DNA of 30,791 nt, from NCBI GenBank assembly GCA_031551485.1, contig JAVBNO010000007.1:1-30791 (forward strand), given 5' to 3'. The position numbers were made by a program, and so were the translations under genes. Source of the DNA: JAVBNO01 sp031551485 (GTDB taxonomy: Bacteria; Bacillota; Clostridia; Oscillospirales; Ruminococcaceae). This document shows positions 24,318 through 30,791 of the stretch, one piece after another (positions within the stretch are counted from its first letter, which is position 1; the number at the start of each line of letters is the position of its first letter). The notes beneath the pieces were generated by a model, which had not been told where the DNA came from, did no database searches, and was given only the letters and a program-made list of their open reading frames with translations.

Positions 24318-24701
24318 TTATAGAAAATCCTTCAACATCTCGTGAAGCAAACGAAATTCAAACGGTTTTTGTAAAAAAAGGCTAAAATGGCTGTTTGCTA
24401 AAACGTCACCTGTATTGGTACCGGACATAGCCACAATGGGAATTTTGGTTGCGTTCTTTGCACCGCTCCCCCGGATTTTTTGGGCCACTTCATAACCATC
24501 CATCCCCGGCATTTGAATGTCCAAAAAAATAATATGGTATTTCAACGGGTCGTCCAGAAACATTTTTAAACCTTTCTGACCATCAATAGCGATTTCGGAC
24601 AGAATATGGTGTCTATTTAAATAGAGTTTCATAAGCTCGGCCGCTGGAATATTATCCTCTATGATCAGACAGTGGCGTTGGGTTTTCTGTGCAGTTTTCA
24701 T
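24318..24701 (-). CDS. Stand-alone response regulator receiver (CheY-like)
   Basis: 127 residues from ATG 24701; an AAGGAGAT lies about 11 bases upstream, which excludes the longer ATG at 24731 since that would lie before it. It is a single receiver domain with all functional residues: the acidic pair in LIIEDN, phospho-acceptor Asp about 61 in IIFLDIQMPGMDGYE, Ser about 93 in VAMSGT and Lys about 112 in LFLQKPF. There is no DNA-binding or enzymatic output domain. It lies between the two kinase genes (gaps of 59 and 28 bases), so it probably takes phosphate from one or both and works through protein contact or as a phosphate sink or relay. Confidence 0.93.
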   Translation of the reverse strand: MKTAQKTQRHCLIIEDNIPAAELMKLYLNRHHILSEIAIDGQKGLKMFLDDPLKYHIIFLDIQMPGMDGYEVAQKIRGSGAKNATKIPIVAMSGTNTGDVLANSHFSLFLQKPFEFRLLHEMLKDFL

Positions 24702-24760
24702 TATATAAAAGTATCTCCTTTTTATCATCAATCGTTTGTTTCAGTCACACGCAAGAGAAT

Positions 24761-26140
24761 TCAAGCATGAGATGGTTTTAATGCAATATAGACGTTAAAT
24801 TCATTGTCGTAATAATTAAGGTGAAAGCTGCAATTGCCATATTTACTCAATGTTTTACGCACAGTTGCCAGGCCGATACCTGTGTGCCCCTCTTTACTGG
24901 ATATTCCGCTTTTCAGGATATCTGCTGTTTCTACCGCTTCTTTTGTATTGTTCGAAATGATAATGAGGACAGAGGCCCCGGCTTTTTCCGTTACGGTAAA
25001 TTGTACTTCCCGCACTGCCGATTCTGCCGCGGCCTCAATGGCGTTATCCAAAAGGCACGAAAGGGCACGGCATAGATCAATCATTTCAATGTATAAATTC
25101 GGTATCTGCTTCGGCAATGTAAGATGAATACGCACATTCAGCTTCTCGGCATAGGCAGACTTATTCATTAACAGCGAGAAAAAGGCAGGATTCTCCTCCA
25201 CACGTTCGCTAAGTTCCAAAGTGTTTCCGGCGGTAGAAGTCATCCCGACCAGTTGAGCGTGGTACTTTTGCAGTGCCGCCAAATCGCCTATTTTCAGGTA
25301 TCCTTCATATGTTTGTAAGATGTTGTAAAAATCATGCTTAATGCCCCGAAAGTCTTCAATGGCTTCTCCGCATGCACTGATATGGGCGGCCATATTGTCA
25401 AATTCAATTTCAAGCGCTCTTTTGAAGTCCATTAAAATACAAATGGCGATTGTCAAACTGGTTAACAGGACAATTAAACAATAAGCCAGTGATTTTTCCT
25501 CCATAGAAAGCGGAAGTAAAATGCATATAATATACACAAACAACGACCGGATGATATAGACAGCTAATTCTTTTTTGTAACTGGTAAAAAAGCTATCCGA
25601 TATTTTCAGGACCGATCTGCTGTGCCGAATAACACAAATAATAATAAAATAGAGAATCACTACAAACGCCAACACCAGGCATTGCAGCACAAAATCTTGA
25701 TAAAAATCATACTGGGTTGAATCGATTTGACCGAAAAAAGCCGCCCCGATAAACATACTAAAGTTTTTCTGGGCAATTAATATCAGAAATGCAAGATTCA
25801 TTAATCGAAATGAACGAAACGACGAAAGATTCAGAATTCTTACACATAAAAAGCAGTACAACAATGCAAAAATCGGGTTCACATTCCTAAATATAAGATA
25901 TATGGCAGGGTCCAGCTTGACACTGCCACCAAGGAAATACACCAAATACATTGGCAAAACAGAAAAGACAGGGCCGGTAATCAACGCAAATAAAAGTTTT
26001 TGCCGCACACGGGTTTGCTCATTGTACAATTCCATGATGATATTCGCATGGAAATACATGGTTACAAATGCTAAAATAAGCGCCAGCACCGGCAAAATGG
26101 TTTGAACTGTCTTCAGGCTGACCATCGCTTCAATAGGCAT
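24761..26140 (-). CDS. GHKL-type sensor kinase (AgrC-like), intact catalytic boxes
   Basis: 459 residues from ATG 26140; AAGGGGTG lies 12 bases in front, while TTG 26164 and GTG 26155 are alternatives. Residues 1-240 hold about six to seven membrane segments. H box GIKHDFYNILQTY (His about 269), NPAFFSLLMNKS, N box LLDNAIEAA (Asn about 366) and G box GHTGIGLATVRKTLSKYG are complete. It is clearly a paralogue of the downstream kinase: same motif spacing, ALQKYHA(Q/S)L linker and similar C-terminus, so the pair arose by duplication. First gene of the operon. The signal it senses cannot be told. Confidence 0.93.
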   Translation of the reverse strand: MPIEAMVSLKTVQTILPVLALILAFVTMYFHANIIMELYNEQTRVRQKLLFALITGPVFSVLPMYLVYFLGGSVKLDPAIYLIFRNVNPIFALLYCFLCVRILNLSSFRSFRLMNLAFLILIAQKNFSMFIGAAFFGQIDSTQYDFYQDFVLQCLVLAFVVILYFIIICVIRHSRSVLKISDSFFTSYKKELAVYIIRSLFVYIICILLPLSMEEKSLAYCLIVLLTSLTIAICILMDFKRALEIEFDNMAAHISACGEAIEDFRGIKHDFYNILQTYEGYLKIGDLAALQKYHAQLVGMTSTAGNTLELSERVEENPAFFSLLMNKSAYAEKLNVRIHLTLPKQIPNLYIEMIDLCRALSCLLDNAIEAAAESAVREVQFTVTEKAGASVLIIISNNTKEAVETADILKSGISSKEGHTGIGLATVRKTLSKYGNCSFHLNYYDNEFNVYIALKPSHA

Positions 26141-26583
26141 ATTTTTGCAATTCACCCCTTGCAAATAAATTCGTCACCCCATCAGCGGCACCATACATGC
26201 ACCCCATCTACCATTATTCCTTCATTTTTTCGCGGCGATCGCCTTTGGGCGTTTTTTACCCCAAGCCCCCAGAGGTTGCCCCAACAAACCATGCCAAATG
26301 CCCGTCCTTTTGCGCACAAAATCTGTATTGGCCTTGAAGCAATGCCCTGTTTTCAACGGTTTCTTTTGCTGCCATACTGTTTATTTTACCTTCGCCACAC
26401 CAAAGGGAAATTTATCCCATTATAGCGTGCAAGCAAACTTTATGCAACCAAAATTTTACAAATAACGCGAGAAAAATGCAAGAATCCCCATCTTTCGCGT
26501 GATGCGCTGCCCGGCCTTCATATTGAATACAGACAACTATGATAATTGCGTCTCCGCGTTCAGACATTAATATTGAATAATAA
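26141..26583. other. Intergenic region without recognisable gene
   Basis: About 440 bases upstream of the kinase operon. Only short frames without ribosome binding sites are present. A small palindrome GGCGATCGCC lies near 26235-26245. The promoter of the kinase operon should be here, but I cannot point to a good -35/-10 pair. Confidence 0.5.
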
Positions 26584-26620
26584 AAAGAGCTAACTGACAC
26601 TTAAAATCAGTTAGCTCTTT
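26584..26620 (-). terminator. Strong terminator facing left at the island junction
   Basis: Perfect 14-bp stem AAAGAGCTAACTGA (26584-26597) / TCAGTTAGCTCTTT (26607-26620), 9-nt loop, followed on the minus strand by TTTTTATTATT. The nearest minus-strand gene ends 400 bases upstream, so either the SIR2-HerA transcript is long or a separate short transcript ends here. Confidence 0.85.
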
Positions 26621-26730
26621 ACTTACGGATAAATTTAACCAGTTGTGGCCAATGTTGCCAAAACGTTGTCGCGAGGCTTGTTTTAGCCTCGCAAACCCGC
26701 TTGTATCAAGGGTTTACAGCGTTTAGCACA

Positions 26731-26742
26731 TCATTCCCACTC
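26731..26742 (-). other. guaA-type attachment site core
   Basis: On the minus strand the 12 bases read GAGTGGGAATGA, the sequence of the conserved 3' end of guaA (codons for Glu-Trp-Glu-stop less the first base) that serves as insertion core for many genomic islands. No guaA coding sequence lies upstream of it here, so this would be the far end of an island whose guaA end lies beyond position 30791. A chance match is possible at 12 bases, but the place at the boundary of an AT-rich defence region supports it. Confidence 0.5.
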
Positions 26743-26981
26743 GCCGAATGAATCTCGTTTCTAAACTTTTCTGTTTAGATATTTTGATTCCATTTGATAC
26801 GATATAGCTTCTGCTATCTTTATCCTAACGGCTTGCCGAACTTTTGCTATCAAAAATCTATCAGCTGGTCGCTATCGCAGGTCGCATTCACTGTACCTGT
26901 GTAAGAGGTTTGCGGGTTAAATGGGGATGATATAAAATGTTTTCAAGGGTGTGTTATCAGCTTAAACTGGATTGCTAAAAA

Positions 26982-27010
26982 ATTATACCATATGGTTGCC
27001 CATACAGCAA
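26982..27010 (-). promoter_or_regulatory. Near-consensus sigma-A promoter after the HerA gene
   Basis: Minus-strand TTGCTG (27005-27010), exactly 17 bases, TATAAT (26982-26987). It lies just past the herA-like stop codon and points away from it, into the non-coding junction. The -35 overlaps a 6-bp hairpin (GGTTGC 26994-26999 / GCAACC 27007-27012) that could also act as a weak terminator for the gene before. Confidence 0.5.
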
Positions 27011-27017
27011 CCAGCAG

Positions 27018-29219
27018 TTAGAATGGCAACTCTTCGTCGTCAGCGTTTTCTTCAATGCCACCAGCCGACTCTTCAACAATGCTTTCAATTTGTTCAGTTT
27101 CTTGCCACGCTCTGGCAAGCACTCCCCAATCAACTATGCGCGGTTCAGATGCTGTGGCAGTCCAAATATCCCAGTAATCCGGATCATTCGACTGTGGACG
27201 ATACTCTTTGGCGAGGTAGTTCATATGAACCATTACTGGAAGTTCAGATGCCCATCCCAGTAGTATTGCTCTTTGCGAAGGCAAGGATGGCAATTCACGA
27301 AGAAGTCCCCTTAAATTATCGGGAACGAGTTTGTTGACCAAATCTTGGTCTCGATCATTGCTAATTCTGTGGAGCAGGAATGTGTTACACTGAGACAGAA
27401 CCGTGGGTGAAAGCTCACTTGGGCGCTGCGATGAAAGCACTAACCCTAAACCAAATTTACGTCCCTCACGAGCAATCTTTTCAAATACTTGAGTGCACAT
27501 AGAATAGGTTGACGCCTCTTCCGAATCATTTGCATATCTTCGAATAAAGGTATGTGCCTCTTCCATGATGATTGTAGTTGGAAGAGTCTTGCCATCATTC
27601 AAATGCCTATACCGTTGTAGTGCTTCTAGTGTCATTCTTGCAATAACAGCCGTTACAATATGAATAACCTCTGCCGGAACCAATGATAGATCAATTACTG
27701 TTATTGCTCCCACGGCAGAATTACTCGGGCAAATATAATCGTCAAGCCATTTTTCCAGTGTAAGATCATCAGCACAAGAAGTTATTGTTTTCATTCGAGA
27801 GTCTGACAATAACGTGCGAATGCGCATAAGCATAGTTTCTACATAATCTGACGTTCCCATCAATTCGGCATTGGCTTCGACACTACGCAGGAGTTCTTCG
27901 CCGGAAAATCTACGTGGAATATCAGCATCGATGGGAAGAACATCGTGATCTGAGCCGCCAAATGCGGAATGTGCTACAGAAGCAAGCGAAAGGAGTTCGT
28001 CAACTTCTATAGGTGAAAAATCCATATTCGCATATTGAACAGAACGTGCTTGCACTAACTGATCTACTTTTGCCTTTAATCTAGCCAAAGTATCGCTTTC
28101 ATGCTGATTATACGCTATATTGGGAAATAAAGCGTTCTGCCATTTTTGCAGTTTTTCAAAAAACGATTTATTTTTAGGAAAGTTTCCCCACGGATTCCCT
28201 TGTGCCCGTTCAATAGCGATAATAGAAACTACTGTGCGAAGAAAACGGCGCATGCCATGACTTGGGATCATAGCATCAATGTCAAGCTCTCCATCGCGTA
28301 CACTTCTCAACGCCTGGATTAGTGTCGGTCTTTGTGCTCTACTACTTGCTTGCGTGAAGGCACACCATTCAGCACTATTCCACAGCCAAAGCGGAACTTG
28401 CAACTGACCAATTTGTTTCTCTTCATTAGCCTCAACAGCGAATAAGCGTACATTATCCATATCACGAAATGCTTGCGAATATTCCCCATTTGGATCAAGA
28501 ATGATAAATCGCGAATTAATTGATTCACTCAGCCCATATTTTTCTTCATCCTCTTTATTGATATTACCAATAAGCTCCTTAATCGCTTCATTCCTGCGTT
28601 TTCTTTCAATCTTTGTTGCCTCAATAGACCATCGTATCACGCCTGCCACAGAACATGATTTTCCGCTTCCTGTATTCCCTAATATAGCTAAATGGCGACC
28701 AAATAGTCTATCTGGATCAACTGAAACATCTGCATTTGATGCGAGTGGGCTTGTCCCAATTTTGACTCGGCGATTATTGCCGGATTCTACAATAGATTTC
28801 AGCTGACCCTGCGACGGGAGCAATACTGGGTCGCCTACAGTCGGAAATATTTCGACTCCTCGCAAAAAGGTGTAATTTGATTCCTTGCCTTTCTTTTCTT
28901 CCTTTAGCACTCCAAGCGGATTAAGGCTCATTTTGCGTAATGGAAATGGCAGGTCAATAACTCCAAAATCCTGCATACCTTTTCTCTTTGGATATTGTGA
29001 GCGCTCAATCGTAATCCATTCTATTTGTGCTACAAGAAAGCCGCTATCACTTGGAAGCAGTACATAACTATTTATTCGCGGAAATGGGCGAGGCACACCT
29101 GTATTCAGCGCAACATCACTCGGCGCTTCAATATCAAGAAGCACTTTTATTTCGTCAGGAGATACAAAATCTACACTACCAATGCGTAAAGAGTCAGCAA
29201 ATGCTAAAGGAGTAATCAC
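27018..29219 (-). CDS. HerA-like helicase/translocase of a SIR2-HerA defence system
   Basis: 733 residues from GTG 29219, overlapping the SIR2 stop by four bases, with GGAGGTGA in front. Residues 1-150 form an N-terminal HerA/HAS-barrel-like beta domain (DEIKVLLDIEAP, YVLLPSDSGFLVAQIEW). Then Walker A GNTGSGKS (181-188), FIILDPNGEYSQ, a long helical insertion, Walker B TTIIMEEAHTFI (about 546-557), the sensor-type LSSQRPSELSP and an arginine-rich LLHRISNDRDQD. HerA proteins form hexameric rings. In defence pairs they assemble with SIR2 into one large complex that senses phage and activates NAD+ cleavage. All ATPase motifs are kept. Confidence 0.93.
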   Translation of the reverse strand: MITPLAFADSLRIGSVDFVSPDEIKVLLDIEAPSDVALNTGVPRPFPRINSYVLLPSDSGFLVAQIEWITIERSQYPKRKGMQDFGVIDLPFPLRKMSLNPLGVLKEEKKGKESNYTFLRGVEIFPTVGDPVLLPSQGQLKSIVESGNNRRVKIGTSPLASNADVSVDPDRLFGRHLAILGNTGSGKSCSVAGVIRWSIEATKIERKRRNEAIKELIGNINKEDEEKYGLSESINSRFIILDPNGEYSQAFRDMDNVRLFAVEANEEKQIGQLQVPLWLWNSAEWCAFTQASSRAQRPTLIQALRSVRDGELDIDAMIPSHGMRRFLRTVVSIIAIERAQGNPWGNFPKNKSFFEKLQKWQNALFPNIAYNQHESDTLARLKAKVDQLVQARSVQYANMDFSPIEVDELLSLASVAHSAFGGSDHDVLPIDADIPRRFSGEELLRSVEANAELMGTSDYVETMLMRIRTLLSDSRMKTITSCADDLTLEKWLDDYICPSNSAVGAITVIDLSLVPAEVIHIVTAVIARMTLEALQRYRHLNDGKTLPTTIIMEEAHTFIRRYANDSEEASTYSMCTQVFEKIAREGRKFGLGLVLSSQRPSELSPTVLSQCNTFLLHRISNDRDQDLVNKLVPDNLRGLLRELPSLPSQRAILLGWASELPVMVHMNYLAKEYRPQSNDPDYWDIWTATASEPRIVDWGVLARAWQETEQIESIVEESAGGIEENADDEELPF

Positions 29220-30619
29220 GAGGCACCTTCACCTCCATCGCTACTTGACTGCGAGTCGGTTTTTAACGCTGAGTAGCGTTGCTTTAGTAAATCGCTCATC
29301 CTTATTGATGTGCGATCAATTGAAGGCTTCGGTAAGAAATAATCCGCAAGTATCTTCAAATCCGCCAGTCCATTACCTATAATCAAACTAATTTGCGATG
29401 AACGTCCAAATTCTGTGTATTTCTTCATTATTCGACCATCCATATCATCAAACGAGATAATCACAAGATGGGTTGATGGTATAGTTAGCATATCCCGAAT
29501 AATACGATTGATATGGTCATCACCAAAGCCATACCCATATGTAACAATTGTGCTATTGGGACGACAAAGCGCAGCAGCAAAATCACGGAATAATTCGACA
29601 TATGGATATTCTGTTGTCTCTCGGTCTTTGGTCGCATTTGGATATATCATCATCTTTCCAATATCGGCACCATTCAAACCGGGCGAATTTAGAAAATTAC
29701 TGATATCTTTTGAACCAAACGGCAAACCTATTTTTCGAATATCTGCTCCGGTATTTATCCAATCAATTGATCCATGCAGCTTCGTGAAACGAGCGACCCC
29801 TTCAAGATAACGAGGTTCACCTCTAATGCCGGGCGGGTTATAGTGCATATCTATATCGAGCCTTGACGAACGAAATATCGGCGCTAATGAGCCTACGAAC
29901 CTATCAAGTAAGTGCAATCCGGCAATTTCTGATCCGGCTTCTATTAAACGGTCATAATTCGTTGTGAAAATATTGAGGCGTTCACGTGTTCCAGTTCTAC
30001 TGGCGAAACTCATAAGAAAACTTACAAGATAATCGAACGCCTCCTTGCGTCGTTCATCATTTGAAACAACAATATTGTTTTCGAGATCGCTTATACTCTC
30101 AGCAAATTCATTAATAATATTAAGAAGATTTGCTTTTAACTTGTCATAAGCTTTTTTGTTTTCTGTAGCATTTTCAGAGTCATGCCCCAGAACTTCTAGG
30201 CCTCGTAACAATTCGTTGATTACTTTTATGTAGTCCTCAATGTTTGCTTTCCCACGACTGCTCTTTTCGGCAATACTATTCGCTTTTGCCTGTATTCTAT
30301 CTGAATAACCAGTTTCGAGAGCCGGTTCGGTCATGGCGCTACTGGCATTGCTTGACGCGATATATTGCACAGCAATAGAAAGTCCTGTCCCTGTTAATAA
30401 TGATAAATGCTCTGATTGAAATAAGGAGGTTAGCCACGGTTCAATGCCATTACGCAGGTCAGATAAGGAAAGATTGCCCTCTTTCCCTGACGAAAGCCAT
30501 GAAGATGACGGTTGATCTTCTGGCACAGAGAAAGAGCCGCCCCTTTCAGCCTGTACAAGTGTAAGGGGAATACCATCTTCTCTGACTTTTACAATGTTTG
30601 TTATAGGGTTTTCAGCCAT
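29216..30619 (-). CDS. SIR2-domain NADase effector of a SIR2-HerA defence system
   Basis: 467 residues from ATG 30619, preceded by GGAGGTTAAGAGTT. SIR2 signatures: nucleotide-binding LLTGTGLS (75-81, in place of the usual GAG-S), FTTNYDRLIEAG (catalytic Asn about 222), KLHGSIDWI (catalytic His about 278) and ITYGYGFGDDHINRII (about 360). The insert around 120-180 is a charged helical region. Paired with HerA and coupled by a GTGA overlap, it corresponds to the known SIR2-HerA (Nezha-type) abortive-infection system, in which the SIR2 enzyme depletes NAD+ after phage attack. The Ala-to-Thr change in the first motif is seen in divergent SIR2 effectors and need not abolish activity. Confidence 0.92.
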   Translation of the reverse strand: MAENPITNIVKVREDGIPLTLVQAERGGSFSVPEDQPSSSWLSSGKEGNLSLSDLRNGIEPWLTSLFQSEHLSLLTGTGLSIAVQYIASSNASSAMTEPALETGYSDRIQAKANSIAEKSSRGKANIEDYIKVINELLRGLEVLGHDSENATENKKAYDKLKANLLNIINEFAESISDLENNIVVSNDERRKEAFDYLVSFLMSFASRTGTRERLNIFTTNYDRLIEAGSEIAGLHLLDRFVGSLAPIFRSSRLDIDMHYNPPGIRGEPRYLEGVARFTKLHGSIDWINTGADIRKIGLPFGSKDISNFLNSPGLNGADIGKMMIYPNATKDRETTEYPYVELFRDFAAALCRPNSTIVTYGYGFGDDHINRIIRDMLTIPSTHLVIISFDDMDGRIMKKYTEFGRSSQISLIIGNGLADLKILADYFLPKPSIDRTSIRMSDLLKQRYSALKTDSQSSSDGGEGAS

Positions 30620-30702
30620 AACTCTTAACCTCCGCTCTTCAATAGCGTATATTTTTCATTGTTGGATCTATTTTATTGCATTTCTACGGTTCAGCTTCTT
30701 GC

Positions 30703-30791
30703 TTACGCCGCCACAGCATTCCTATTAATTCTTTCAATCACAGCTCGCAGATTCATAAACACCGCCACATCATCAAACAGTTCGCTGATGC
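30703..30791 (-). CDS. 3' end of an unidentified gene (cut by window edge)
   Basis: A frame open from the window edge to the TAA at 30703-30705 gives a C-terminus with ISELFDDVAVFMNLRAVIER and INRNAVAA. It has good codon-like composition and ends 83 bases before the SIR2 start, a normal distance for a preceding gene. I do not recognise the family from 28 residues; a mobile-element or defence gene would fit the place. The 83-base gap (30620-30702) holds the SIR2 ribosome binding site and no clear promoter. Confidence 0.55.
   Translation of the reverse strand, partial: ISELFDDVAVFMNLRAVIERINRNAVAA

Larger units (their letters stand above)
26584..27000 (-). ncRNA. Candidate small RNA transcription unit (or island-end sequence)
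   Basis: A promoter at 26982-27010 and the terminator at 26584-26620 frame about 390 bases with no credible ORF. The interval contains hairpins with perfect stems, for example GCGAGGCT/AGCCTCGC (26671-26692) and TCTAAAC/GTTTAGA (26760-26779). It matches no RNA family I know. Because an attachment-like sequence lies inside, the structures may instead belong to integration and excision. Confidence 0.3.

Noticed and set aside
26412..26600. A 62-codon minus-strand frame before the kinase operon
   Set aside because: No ribosome binding site, unrelated composition, and its start lies inside the terminator stem region.
1..30791. CRISPR arrays, rRNA, tRNA and IS elements
   Set aside because: I looked for short regularly spaced repeats with unique spacers, tRNA-like cloverleafs, rRNA sequence and transposase motifs and found none. 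The only periodic repeats have ~250-bp or 24-bp units without spacers.

Overview
The window looks like chromosome of a Gram-positive member of the Clostridia, most likely Oscillospiraceae/Ruminococcaceae-like. The evidence is GGAGG-type ribosome binding sites throughout, phage genes in the order of Bacillus PBSX, AgrC-type GHKL kinases and a lipoprotein-anchored amino-acid ABC transporter. The placement is inference; there is no rRNA or other marker gene. The first ~18.9 kb is GC-rich and the last ~8 kb is clearly AT-richer, in line with accessory DNA at the right end.

Layout. (1) 1-935: tandem ~252-bp intergenic repeats, each with two strong hairpins. (2) 967-14462: a one-strand (-) operon of 20 phage structural genes in PBSX/myovirus order: small and large terminase, portal, prohead protease, decoration protein, major capsid, three connector proteins, contractile sheath, tube, chaperone-like protein, a short disordered protein, then baseplate hub, spike, wedge, J protein, XkdU-like protein and fibre. 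Every frame is open. No tape-measure protein, lysis gene, integrase, repressor or replication gene is present. A 19-bp-stem terminator closes the operon and another terminator-like hairpin sits just before its first gene. (3) ~14656-15411: three more units of the same repeat in the same orientation. (4) 15535-16242: azlC without azlD. (5) 16483-18849: an amino-acid ABC transporter operon (binding lipoprotein, permease, ATPase) with a hairpin-rich upstream region. (6) 19553-22846: a secreted GLUG-repeat surface protein with a 24-bp DNA / 8-residue repeat tract, preceded by duplicated sequence elements. (7) 22921-26140: a kinase - lone receiver - kinase operon converging on the surface protein gene. 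(8) 26141-27017: a non-coding junction with a terminator, a sequence identical to the guaA 3'-end attachment core as I remember it, and a consensus-like promoter. (9) 27018-30619: a SIR2-HerA two-gene anti-phage defence operon. (10) the 3' end of an unidentified gene at the right edge.

How the parts may work together. The phage block could encode a complete small head with a contractile tail. With no genes for independent replication or lysis, it fits a domesticated particle (PBSX-like or gene-transfer-agent-like) better than an active phage; this is inference. The SIR2-HerA pair probably came in on an island integrated at guaA. The two kinases and the receiver probably form one phosphorelay whose output lies elsewhere. 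The adjacent surface protein is a candidate target, with no direct evidence of regulation.
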